This document shows positions 15,222-22,481 of a stretch of 41,227 nucleotides of DNA, piece after piece; position 1 is the first letter of the stretch, and each line of letters starts with the position of its first letter. This DNA comes from an uncultured Desulfovibrio sp. (lineage in GTDB: Bacteria > Desulfobacterota > Desulfovibrionia > Desulfovibrionales > Desulfovibrionaceae). The notes beneath the pieces were generated by a model. That model did no database searches. It had not been told where the DNA came from and saw only the letters and a list, made by a program, of their open reading frames with translations. Made by a program: the position numbers and the translations under genes. Location of the stretch: positions 1 through 41,227 of the forward strand of contig CALVHF010000160.1 in the NCBI GenBank assembly GCA_944327295.1. The letters are read 5' to 3'.

Positions 15222-15251
15222 GCCCTGCACGTGCGCTAACACATGCAGGGC
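15222..15251 (-). terminator. Strong intrinsic terminator for leftward transcription
   Basis: Read on the minus strand, GCCCTGCATGTG pairs with CACGTGCAGGGC (12 bp with one U-G) over a 6-nt loop and is followed by TTTTT. It ends transcripts coming from the small peptide gene at 15339-15443. Confidence 0.75.
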
Positions 15252-15304
15252 GGAGTGGCTCGGAAAGGCAGCCTGCCGCAGAATTTTTGGTTCTACAACA
15301 GTAA

Positions 15305-15335
15305 TGCCCCTAGGGAGTGCCGTTCCCTAGGGGCA
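15305..15335. terminator. 12-bp perfect stem-loop next to the small peptide gene
   Basis: TGCCCCTAGGGA (15305-15316) pairs with TCCCTAGGGGCA (15324-15335). On the plus strand CTTCTATTTT follows, giving a plausible terminator for the 137-residue gene. On the minus strand it lies just past the stop codon of the small peptide gene and could stabilise its mRNA 3' end. Confidence 0.65.
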
Positions 15336-15338
15336 CTT

Positions 15339-15443
15339 CTATTTTAACAACTCCAAAGAATCTAAGAAGCGTAAAATAGCAGTAGCCAGCAAACTGGCGA
15401 TAATACCAATAAGCAAATCCCTAAGGGACTGTAGCATAGGCAT
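15339..15443 (-). CDS. 34-residue hydrophobic peptide, type I toxin-like
   Basis: The peptide is MPMLQSLRDLLIGIIASLLA followed by TAILRFLDSLELLK: one membrane-spanning helix with a short polar N-terminus and an amphipathic end, like Fst/Ldr-type toxins of type I toxin-antitoxin systems. AAGGAGG lies 2 bp before the first ATG and 8 bp before the second (residue 3), so the second may be the used start. It is transcribed leftward towards the strong terminator at 15222-15251 and stands apart from neighbouring genes. No antitoxin RNA is proven, but the hairpin at 15305-15335 is a candidate part of it. The toxin role is an inference from the peptide's shape. Confidence 0.5.
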   Translation of the reverse strand: MPMLQSLRDLLIGIIASLLATAILRFLDSLELLK

Positions 15444-15572
15444 ACCCTCCTTGCGGCGGATCTGCCTATCCCTTTCAAGCCGGGCATAGTGTATGGAAGA
15501 CAACCCCGATTCGCAAGACTTAAATTGAGTACGTGGCGGGAAACGGTCACGCTAGGTCCACATCCATGCGTC

Positions 15573-15641
15573 CTTTAGGGTGTACCTTAAAGAACAGTTT
15601 TCCAGCATTGCATTTCCTTGTTGAAAAGTGTACCCTTTAAG
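15573..15641. repeat. Candidate recombinase/regulator sites upstream of the resolvase
   Basis: CTTTAGGGTGTACCTTAAAG (15573-15592) is nearly palindromic, and AGTGTACCCTTTAAG recurs at 15627-15641. The shared GTGTACC core, 50 bp apart and 80-145 bp before the serine recombinase gene, fits res-type subsites or autoregulatory operators. The remaining bases between 15444 and 15718 show no gene. Confidence 0.4.
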
Positions 15642-15718
15642 TAGATTTTTATTCTTTTCACACTTCTGCCGAAAGGCCACCCAACAGGCCACCATATTCC
15701 TATCAGGAGGAACCGCTA

Positions 15719-16312
15719 ATGCCCACTGGCAAACAGGTAGGATATCTGCGAGTCAGCACTCTGGATCAAAATACTGCTAGGCAGCTTCAAGGCGTCAGGT
15801 TGGACAAGGTCTTTGAGGATAAGTGTTCCGGTAGAGACACTATACGCCCCCAACTTCAAGCTTGTCTTGAGTATCTTCGAGAGGACGACACTCTACATGT
15901 CCATTCCCTCGACAGGCTCGCACGTAACGTAGAAGATTTGCTTGCGACAGTTCGTAATCTTACTGCACAGGGCGTCACTGTCTTTTTTCACAAGGAAAAT
16001 CTGACTTTTACCCCAGAATCTTCAGATCGTTCAGGCGGAGGCATGAGCCGTCTTATGCTGACAATCATGGGAGCAATTGCTGAATTTGAACGTGATCTGA
16101 TTAGGGAACGGCAACGTGAAGGCATTGCACTCGCAAAAGCTTCTGGCAGATACAAGGGGCGTCCCAGCTCAATTACAGAATCTGTTCGGCAGGAAATCTG
16201 TCAACTCAAAACAACGGGAGTACCAGTTGCTGCCATAGCAAGAAAATACAAACGTTCAAGGCATTGGGTATACAAGGCCTTACAGACACAATCCCCTCGT
16301 GAAGGAAGCTAA
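15719..16312 (+). CDS. Serine recombinase (resolvase/invertase family)
   Basis: This 197-residue small serine recombinase has the catalytic Ser13 in VGYLRVSTLDQN, then the arginine motif HSLDRLARN, the long E-helix GAIAEFERDLIRERQREGIA and a C-terminal helix-turn-helix (VPVAAIARKYKRSRHWVYKAL). It would cut and rejoin DNA at a res or inversion site, or act as a regulator. CAGGAGG precedes the ATG. The methyltransferase gene starts only 2 bp after its stop, so it heads the EcoRII-type operon. It may have brought this cargo into the element or control its expression. Confidence 0.93.
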   Translation: MPTGKQVGYLRVSTLDQNTARQLQGVRLDKVFEDKCSGRDTIRPQLQACLEYLREDDTLHVHSLDRLARNVEDLLATVRNLTAQGVTVFFHKENLTFTPESSDRSGGGMSRLMLTIMGAIAEFERDLIRERQREGIALAKASGRYKGRPSSITESVRQEICQLKTTGVPVAAIARKYKRSRHWVYKALQTQSPREGS

Positions 16313-16314
16313 CA

Positions 16315-17346
16315 GTGCTACAAACAACCACTATTTCTTTTACATTCGCAGATCTATTTGCAGGTATAGGAGGAATCCGCCTTGGTTTTGAATCAATAGG
16401 CGGAAAATGTGTCTACACATCCGAATGGGATTCGTATGCCCAAAAGACCTATGCTGCTAATCATCCAGAGGATTCACATCAAATAGCCGGCGACATAACG
16501 CAGATAGATCCTGCGAGTATTCCCGATTTCGACGTTTTGCTGGCAGGCTTTCCTTGTCAGCCCTTCAGTATCGCCGGTGTCAGCAAGAAGCAGTCCCTCG
16601 GCAGACCTACTGGATTTCAAGACGCCACGCAGGGAACACTGTTTTTCCACGTAGCTAACATATTGGACATAAAGCGCCCGGCAGCCTTTATGCTGGAGAA
16701 TGTGAAAAATCTTCTCAGCCATGACAAGGGAAGGACATTTCGCATTATTATGGAAACTCTGCATGAGATCGGCTACACAGCTACCCACACTGTAGCTGAC
16801 GCACAGAATTTCGTCCCACAGCATCGTGAGCGCACGCTTATCGCTGGGTTTCGGCGTGACGTTGGCTTTTCTTGGCCAGAAATACCGTACGGCAAGCACA
16901 CTCTTTCTGAGATTCTCCACAGGAAGGGTGATGTTATTATCTCTGATGTTGGAAGGTACACTCAACCAGATGGTACAGTCCTACCCAAGTACACTCTTTC
17001 AGCTCATCTCTGGACATACCTTCAGGAATACGCGGCGAAACACAGGGCAAAGGGTAACGGATTCGGATATTCCGTAGTTACCTCTTCCGACGTAGCACGC
17101 ACTCTGTCTGCACGCTATTACAAAGACGGCAGTGAAATTCTTATCAGTCAAGGGGATTCGTGCAATCCTCGCAGGCTCACACCAAGAGAATGTGCCCGTC
17201 TGATGGGGTACGATGACAGCTTTATCATACCAGTGAGCGACACTCGCGCTTACAAACAGTTTGGCAATTCTGTAGCTGTCCCAGCCATGAAATGGGCAGC
17301 ACAATGCATGGCGCCATACATCCAGAAGGCAATGTCCCATGGATAA
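16315..17346 (+). CDS. DNA (cytosine-5) methyltransferase of an EcoRII-type system
   Basis: This 343-residue enzyme protects the host by methylating cytosine in the target of the neighbouring nuclease, likely CCWGG or a close variant. Motifs are in order: FADLFAGIGGIRLGF (I), GFPCQPFS with Cys81 (IV), MLENVKNL (VI), QHRERT (VIII), RRLTPRECARLMG (IX) and QFGNSVAVP (X). It starts with GTG two bases after the recombinase stop and has only a weak site, so translation is probably coupled. The regulatory N-terminal extension known for M.EcoRII is absent. Its stop overlaps the nuclease start by 8 nt. Confidence 0.93.
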   Translation: MLQTTTISFTFADLFAGIGGIRLGFESIGGKCVYTSEWDSYAQKTYAANHPEDSHQIAGDITQIDPASIPDFDVLLAGFPCQPFSIAGVSKKQSLGRPTGFQDATQGTLFFHVANILDIKRPAAFMLENVKNLLSHDKGRTFRIIMETLHEIGYTATHTVADAQNFVPQHRERTLIAGFRRDVGFSWPEIPYGKHTLSEILHRKGDVIISDVGRYTQPDGTVLPKYTLSAHLWTYLQEYAAKHRAKGNGFGYSVVTSSDVARTLSARYYKDGSEILISQGDSCNPRRLTPRECARLMGYDDSFIIPVSDTRAYKQFGNSVAVPAMKWAAQCMAPYIQKAMSHG

Positions 17347-18538
17347 TGTACAAGATGCGATAACATTCGCCCGTGAACACCTAACTTTCACGCATTTCCT
17401 GACAGCTAACGACTGCGGAGCAACTGGCGGGCATCAATCTGGTATCCTGATAACCAAGAGCGCTTGGGCCATCATGTTCCCTATCCGTCCGGAACGTGGC
17501 AACGGTACGCTGGAAAACCTTAAGCGTAATGCACATATCACTTGGCATGGTGAACCAGAGTTTGTTACCGACAGTGTTTTCACCTACTACCGACGTGGTA
17601 CCAGAGACGAATACCGCCTTACTCGCTTTGGAAACGGGTTTGACCGACTAAAGCCGAGTCGCACTGGCGACCTGTTTGTCCTTTGTCTGGACAACGCTCG
17701 GGAAGACACGTGGACATACCAAGCGTGGACGCTGCAAACAGATGAAGACATCGACACATTTCTGGACGCCTTCGGCATGGGACCTGGAGAAACAAACAAG
17801 CTGCTGGATACTCACCCCGAAACCAATCCAGAAGATGAACTACTACAGAGCGTGCGAGATTGGGCTGCTACTCTTGATGATTTCCCGGGAACAGCCTTAA
17901 TGGCAGAGAAAGCTAGACTGCTCGCCGCACAATTTCTCCCCAGTACCAATGACCCAGATATTACTCTGACCAGATGGATCGGTCTAGAATACACTATCTT
18001 CAAGGTAATTGAGGATTTCTTTTACCGTGAAGTGGTACGCTATGGATTCCCAGACACAGAAACTTTTCTTACCTGTGCACAAACACTTCTGCAGAGACGC
18101 AAAGCCAGAGCTGGTAAGAGCCTAGAAAAGCATCTTAGCTGCCTGTTTATGCAAGCCGGGCTGCGATTCAGTGAACAAGCATATACAGAATTACACAAAA
18201 AACCTGATTTTATATTCCCTAGCATTGAAGAGTATCATAATGCCCCTGTAAATTCTGATAATATTATTGTTCTTGCTGCAAAAACAACATGTAAAGACCG
18301 ATGGCGACAGATTATTACAGAAGCAGAAAAAGTAAACAAGCATTATCTTTTTACTCTTCAGCAGGGGATATCACCTGCGCAGCTTACAGAAATGCACTCA
18401 GCTAATGTACAACTCGTTGTTCCAAGAGAAAATATATGCACATTCCCTGCAAATTTTCGTGACAAGCTGATGACTACCAAGCAATTTATTGATCTTGCAG
18501 CACGTATTTCAGGACATATAGGTAATGGATGTTCTTAA
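17339..18538 (+). CDS. EcoRII-type (type IIE) restriction endonuclease
   Basis: The 399-residue protein matches EcoRII in both halves. The N-terminal effector domain has FTHFLTANDCGATGGHQSGI (about 17-36). The C-terminal catalytic domain has RAGKSLEKHLSCLF, the PD-D/ExK residues Asp290 in KPDFIFPS and Lys315 in VLAAKTTCKDRW, followed by HYLFTLQQGIS and VQLVVP. EcoRII enzymes bind two or more copies of CCWGG, with the N-terminal domain holding the effector copy. The last third of the gene becomes visibly AT-richer than the start. The end overlaps vsr by 14 nt. Confidence 0.92.
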   Translation: MDNVQDAITFAREHLTFTHFLTANDCGATGGHQSGILITKSAWAIMFPIRPERGNGTLENLKRNAHITWHGEPEFVTDSVFTYYRRGTRDEYRLTRFGNGFDRLKPSRTGDLFVLCLDNAREDTWTYQAWTLQTDEDIDTFLDAFGMGPGETNKLLDTHPETNPEDELLQSVRDWAATLDDFPGTALMAEKARLLAAQFLPSTNDPDITLTRWIGLEYTIFKVIEDFFYREVVRYGFPDTETFLTCAQTLLQRRKARAGKSLEKHLSCLFMQAGLRFSEQAYTELHKKPDFIFPSIEEYHNAPVNSDNIIVLAAKTTCKDRWRQIITEAEKVNKHYLFTLQQGISPAQLTEMHSANVQLVVPRENICTFPANFRDKLMTTKQFIDLAARISGHIGNGCS

Positions 18539-18938
18539 CCATGAACAACGCCATCGTAATATGGCAGCCATACACTCTAAAAATACAAAACCAGAACAAC
18601 TTTTACGCAGTCTACTGTGGCGCGAAGGCTTTAGATTCAGAAAGAATGTACGCGGCCTACCAGGAACACCCGATATTGTGCTACCAAAATTTAAGACAGT
18701 TATCTTTGTTCATGGATGTTTCTGGCACAGACATCCAGGATGTAAATACGCAACAGTTCCTAAAACAAGAATTGAATTTTGGAATAATAAATTTCAACAA
18801 AACATCATAAGAGATGCTCATGTTTGTCAAAATCTACAACAGCTAGGATGGCAAGTGTGCATTGTATGGGAATGTGAGTTGAAGTATGACAGCAAAAATG
18901 TAATACAGAGATTAAAACAAGCACTAGACAAAAAATAA
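18525..18938 (+). CDS. vsr: Very short patch repair (Vsr) mismatch endonuclease
   Basis: Vsr nicks beside T-G mismatches left by deamination of 5-methylcytosine and so limits mutation caused by the methyltransferase upstream. The 137 residues show RNMAAIHSKNTKPEQLLRSL, the catalytic Asp50 in GLPGTPDIVLP, the zinc/active-site block FVHGCFWHRHPGCKYA and TRIEFWNNKFQQN. Its presence beside a cytosine-5 methyltransferase at the end of the operon is the classical arrangement. It overlaps the nuclease gene and is translated in a different frame. Confidence 0.95.
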   Translation: MDVLNHEQRHRNMAAIHSKNTKPEQLLRSLLWREGFRFRKNVRGLPGTPDIVLPKFKTVIFVHGCFWHRHPGCKYATVPKTRIEFWNNKFQQNIIRDAHVCQNLQQLGWQVCIVWECELKYDSKNVIQRLKQALDKK

Positions 18939-18943
18939 TATTG

Positions 18944-18971
18944 GCTTAATAAACACTATTAAGCTATTTTG
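18944..18971. terminator. Bidirectional terminator between the two convergent defence operons
   Basis: GCTTAATA (18944-18951) pairs with TATTAAGC (18957-18964). TATTTT follows on the plus strand, and on the minus strand the stem is followed by an A/T-rich run with TTATTTTTTG. It overlaps the stop codon of the HEPN gene and separates it from vsr. Confidence 0.7.
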
Positions 18972-19645
18972 GTCTCTCGTCGAAGGTATTGTTTTTCATC
19001 ATAATATTTATCCATTGCCAACAAGATATCACTCATAAACCGAATCACTGTATCCTTAATCTCCCTTAAATCATTCAGTGTAAAGTCTCGTGTACATATA
19101 CTAAAACTTTCATTACCATGAGCTAATGAATTACGTTTTTTTCTAACCTTTTCAAGAGTAAAATTATCATCACTAGCTTTATGTCTTATTTTATGTTTGT
19201 CACATATACTTTTTATATTATTTGCATCTAAATTGCCTCTCATGCCAAAGCTAGATCTTCCTAATTTTAATGCACAATTTTCAGTAATAGTCACAACAAT
19301 TTCTTTTACACGTTGAGTATATGTACTGAGACTAGCATCAGCTTTATATACTTCTTTTACTTTATTATCTCTCCAAATATTTTGTATCTCATCGATAACT
19401 GAATTGTATGAACAATTATCATTATTTAATTGCTCGTAAATTTCACATAAGCCAGTTGTAAAAGTAGCTTCTACAAAATTATAAATCATTAAAATAAAAT
19501 TTGATTTCATTATACGAAATAATCGTTGATTATCTTGTGTGTATAAAGATTTTTGTTGTTCTTGTTCTATATTTTTCATGACAGAATAATAAAACTCTAT
19601 TTCATCCTTTCTGTCTTCAAAAATTTGATGCGTCTCCTGAATCAT
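18959..19645 (-). CDS. HEPN-domain protein, MAE_28990-like, probable RNase effector
   Basis: This 228-residue protein is all-helical and carries the HEPN RNase motif R-x4-H in EKVRKKRNSLAHGNESF (Arg171, His176). MKSNFILMIYNFVEATFTTG is the conserved helix before it. The layout is that of the MAE_28990/MAE_18760 HEPN family, which I recall as associated with DUF262 genes. Known HEPN proteins with this motif cut RNA, often causing growth arrest during phage attack. The ATG at 19645 has GGGAGA upstream and overlaps the DUF262 gene by 29 nt; a TTG at 19657 is the alternative. It is the last gene of the minus-strand cassette. Confidence 0.78.
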   Translation of the reverse strand: MIQETHQIFEDRKDEIEFYYSVMKNIEQEQQKSLYTQDNQRLFRIMKSNFILMIYNFVEATFTTGLCEIYEQLNNDNCSYNSVIDEIQNIWRDNKVKEVYKADASLSTYTQRVKEIVVTITENCALKLGRSSFGMRGNLDANNIKSICDKHKIRHKASDDNFTLEKVRKKRNSLAHGNESFSICTRDFTLNDLREIKDTVIRFMSDILLAMDKYYDEKQYLRRETKIA

Positions 19646-20681
19646 TTTTTCTCCCAATTAGTTTATCTCTTACGAATTCTACCCGTTCTGCTAGCTTACC
19701 ATTATTATTACTTGCATCTGAAGTAGTTTGTTTCTTAAATGTAGTTGAGTTAATCCAATCTATATTATCTACCTGTAGATTTGGATACTCTTTGAGTGCT
19801 AATGCCACTCCTACAGAGATAGCCTCAAATCGAACTCGGGGAGTCGTTTTCGCCTTTTGAGTTTTTGCAAAACCAAACTTAAAGTTTTCTTGTACAAATT
19901 TTAGCATATTTTCAAAATCTGTTTTATATTGTAATTCATTAAATGTATTTAGATTTTCAATTAAAAAATCATCTAAAAATTTATTAACACTATGCTCAAA
20001 ATTTTTATAATTATATAAATATGCATAAAATCGTAAAACTAGTTCAAAACGCTCCTGACGGTCTTCTTTTTTCTTTGGGATGGGGCAAAGTTTTATAAAT
20101 AGCTTATTATTACAACATTCTTCTATAAACGTTGTTAATTTACCAGGATAAGATCCTCTCCTTATTTCAGAATCAGTCGCCTTTTTTCCAGATGTATTAA
20201 TTCTCTTAAACAAATCTTGGCGAATACCTAAAGAAGTTTTTACATCAAGAACAACCACTCTTAATGTTCTATTTAGAATTTTCTTTTGCCTAGATTTCGG
20301 TAAATCAAGGAACGTAAATCCCTCGAGTTTTGTTAATTTAGATAATTTTGAAAGTTTAAGTTTACCTTGTATAAATTCTACAATTGTCTGTATTCTTTGT
20401 GCACCATCAATAATTTCAAGGTTTCCATCTTTACATTCTGCAAAAAACATAAAAGGTATAGGAAGCCCCAATAATACTGACTCTACAAACGACACTTTAT
20501 TATTTTGATCCCAGATGAATTTCCTCTGATAACTAGGAATAAAAAATTCTTCTTGAATAAATTTTTGAACAAAAATTTCAAGTGTAAGATCTTTAGTATC
20601 ATAATTAATTTTTCTTTGTAGTGAAATTATTTGCTTTTCTGCATCATCAATTTGTTCTAACGTTATCTCTTTCTTGTCCAT
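19617..20681 (-). CDS. DUF262 protein (GmrSD-N/ParB-like nuclease fold)
   Basis: The 354-residue protein has a DUF262 domain in its first half: FFIPSYQRKFIWDQNNKVSF, then LLGLPIPFMFFAECKDG and EIIDGAQRIQTI, the family's nucleotide-binding DGQQR-type motif. DUF262 is the N-terminal half of GmrSD, a modification-dependent restriction enzyme, and shares the ParB/sulfiredoxin fold. The C-terminal half is helical and lacks an obvious HNH (DUF1524) nuclease, unlike GmrSD. The ATG at 20681 lies 7 bp after AGGAGG; the longer GTG start at 20687 is less likely. It overlaps both neighbours, so the three proteins probably act together. Confidence 0.82.
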   Translation of the reverse strand: MDKKEITLEQIDDAEKQIISLQRKINYDTKDLTLEIFVQKFIQEEFFIPSYQRKFIWDQNNKVSFVESVLLGLPIPFMFFAECKDGNLEIIDGAQRIQTIVEFIQGKLKLSKLSKLTKLEGFTFLDLPKSRQKKILNRTLRVVVLDVKTSLGIRQDLFKRINTSGKKATDSEIRRGSYPGKLTTFIEECCNNKLFIKLCPIPKKKEDRQERFELVLRFYAYLYNYKNFEHSVNKFLDDFLIENLNTFNELQYKTDFENMLKFVQENFKFGFAKTQKAKTTPRVRFEAISVGVALALKEYPNLQVDNIDWINSTTFKKQTTSDASNNNGKLAERVEFVRDKLIGRKNDSGDASNF

Positions 20682-21726
20682 ATGCACACCTCCTAATATG
20701 CCTAATTACACTTTTTCCTATTATCTCTCCTAAACGAACAGGAACAGCATTTCCTATTTGTATACCAAGTTTACGTCTATTAAATATATCATCAGAGTTA
20801 ATAAATTTATAATCAATGGGAAAAGATTGTAAGATCGCCCCTTCTCTAAGAGAAATTGCCCTATCTTGTTCAGGATGCCCAAAACGCCCGTTTCCATATC
20901 CATAAAACTGAGTAGTTATGGTTGGCGAAGGTGCATCCCAAGACATTCTCCCATATACAGATGGATAGCTTTTTCCTGAGTTTTTTTTATGACATTTTAA
21001 CTGAAGATCTTTGTCCCAGTCTCTCCACGTTCCTCCTGGAATAGATTGTTTAATCCTTTTTATATTTTTATCAGACAATGCAGTAGCTGAATGCATTATG
21101 TCTTTTGGATCACTAGTACCTGCAGCAATAGGTGGTAAATTCCCTATTGCATCACGAACTGTAAGATATTCTTTAGGTGTATGTGTCGGAGATATTAGAG
21201 ATATATCACCTAATTTAGAAGCCAATAATATTAGTCGTTTACGATTTTGTGGTATACCATAATCTGGACAAAACGCTACTGTATAAAAAATACTATATCC
21301 ACATGATTTTAATTCTGTAATAAAGTCTAAAAACACATTAGTATTCAATAATTCAGGAACATTTTCCATAGCTATTATTTCTGGCAAAATTTTTTTTGCT
21401 ATTAATCCAAATGAATATAGTAATTTCCATTTTTCATCTTTATAACCATTTTTTCGATATCGCTGAGTATATTTTGAAAATGGTTGGCAAGGAGCACAAC
21501 CAGCTAAAATATGAATATCTATATCTTCAGGATAAAACGTATATACCTCTTCAGGTGTTAATTTTGTTATATCTCTACATATAAAGCGAGAATTATTATT
21601 TTCTTCATAAGCATATTTACAATTTTCATCAAAATCAATTCCAACTACTACTTTTATCCCAGATTGCTCAAGTCCTTTTGTCAATCCTCCAATTCCACAA
21701 AATAAATCAATTGCTGCAAATGACAT
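20647..21726 (-). CDS. DNA (cytosine-5) methyltransferase of the DUF262-HEPN cassette
   Basis: This 359-residue enzyme shows AAIDLFCGIGGLTKGLEQSG (motif I), GCAPCQPFSKY with catalytic Cys80 (IV), AMENVPELL (VI), GIPQNRKRLILLAS (VIII), a target-recognition region with PSPTITTQFYGYGNGRFGHP and LGIQIGNAVPVRLG (X). It differs clearly from the EcoRII-type methyltransferase in this window, so a different DNA sequence is probably recognised. The gene is markedly AT-rich compared with the ICE backbone, pointing to separate acquisition. It is the first gene of the leftward cassette and overlaps the DUF262 gene by 35 nt. Confidence 0.92.
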   Translation of the reverse strand: MSFAAIDLFCGIGGLTKGLEQSGIKVVVGIDFDENCKYAYEENNNSRFICRDITKLTPEEVYTFYPEDIDIHILAGCAPCQPFSKYTQRYRKNGYKDEKWKLLYSFGLIAKKILPEIIAMENVPELLNTNVFLDFITELKSCGYSIFYTVAFCPDYGIPQNRKRLILLASKLGDISLISPTHTPKEYLTVRDAIGNLPPIAAGTSDPKDIMHSATALSDKNIKRIKQSIPGGTWRDWDKDLQLKCHKKNSGKSYPSVYGRMSWDAPSPTITTQFYGYGNGRFGHPEQDRAISLREGAILQSFPIDYKFINSDDIFNRRKLGIQIGNAVPVRLGEIIGKSVIRHIRRCAYGQERDNVRTN

Positions 21727-22481
21727 TAGCTATTTCTCCGTTTTTTTATAATTAGTTATTTACTATATCTCCCTAAAATTAATTTTAATATTAAATTTGA
21801 TATTAACTTATCAGCCTTTTTATTAAAATTATAAAATTATTAATTTATCTGTTTTACATGAAGAACAGGACTATTCCATTTGTCAGAGGTATATCCATGA
21901 GCTTTTTGATGGCTCGTCGTGATATTCTGATAATAGGTTGTAAAGTCATACCTCATGCGCACAATAATTCTTGAGCCCGAAAAGGGCTGTAAGAAAGAGC
22001 CCCTCACAAGGAATCTCTTTTATATGAATGATTGATCGTCGTCAAGATAATAATCTAATAATTCAAACATATTACATAATTTTGGCGCATAGCGCCAAGG
22101 CATGCTTTCTCTATTTTAGCGTTGACTATATAAATTTCACTCAAATTGTTATCGAATATAATAATCAAGTCCAACGCTGAAAGCGTCATCCAAAGGATCC
22201 CCAAGGCCTACCCCACCCTTTGCGCATATTATCCGTTCCGATGCTAGGGAAGAAAGTAAGCCTGCGCAGGGCACCGGCGTCGAACTTGTTGCCATCTGCT
22301 TCACAAATCACAAATGAAGTCGCCGCGTTCATGAATCCCATAGAATTTCTCCTGAAATAATAGTTAGGTACTGTCCCAAAATGAGTGTCTCATTTCGTGC
22401 TTCAATTTACGTCTTCCATGGACACCTGAGAAGACAACTGGAACATCTGTTTTTTGCACAGAACCTTAGTTGTTGGTTCAA
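21727..22481. other. Gene-poor stretch between the defence cargo and the transfer operon
   Basis: The first 120 bp are very AT-rich and should hold the promoter of the methyltransferase cassette. A hairpin AGCCCGAAAAGGGCT lies near 21974-21988. Another perfect one is TTGGCGC (22082-22088) / GCGCCAA (22092-22098), and AAATGAG/CTCATTT form a third at 22379-22395. On the minus strand a 38-codon frame (21840-21956, MRYDFTTYYQNITTSHQKAH...) is open but has no clear ribosome binding site. The mixture of short remnants suggests a past insertion or deletion scar at the cargo boundary. Confidence 0.5.
22186..22341 (-). CDS. Possible 51-residue protein or gene remnant
   Basis: The frame starts MGFMNAATSFVICEADGNKF and contains RRLTFFPSIGTDNMRKGWG. 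AGGAG lies 7 bp before the ATG, which is the main reason to list it. The sequence resembles no family I know and ends abruptly in a Gly/Trp-rich tail, so it may be the surviving start of a larger lost gene. It stands alone between the defence cargo and the topoisomerase gene. Confidence 0.3.
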   Translation of the reverse strand: MGFMNAATSFVICEADGNKFDAGALRRLTFFPSIGTDNMRKGWGRPWGSFG

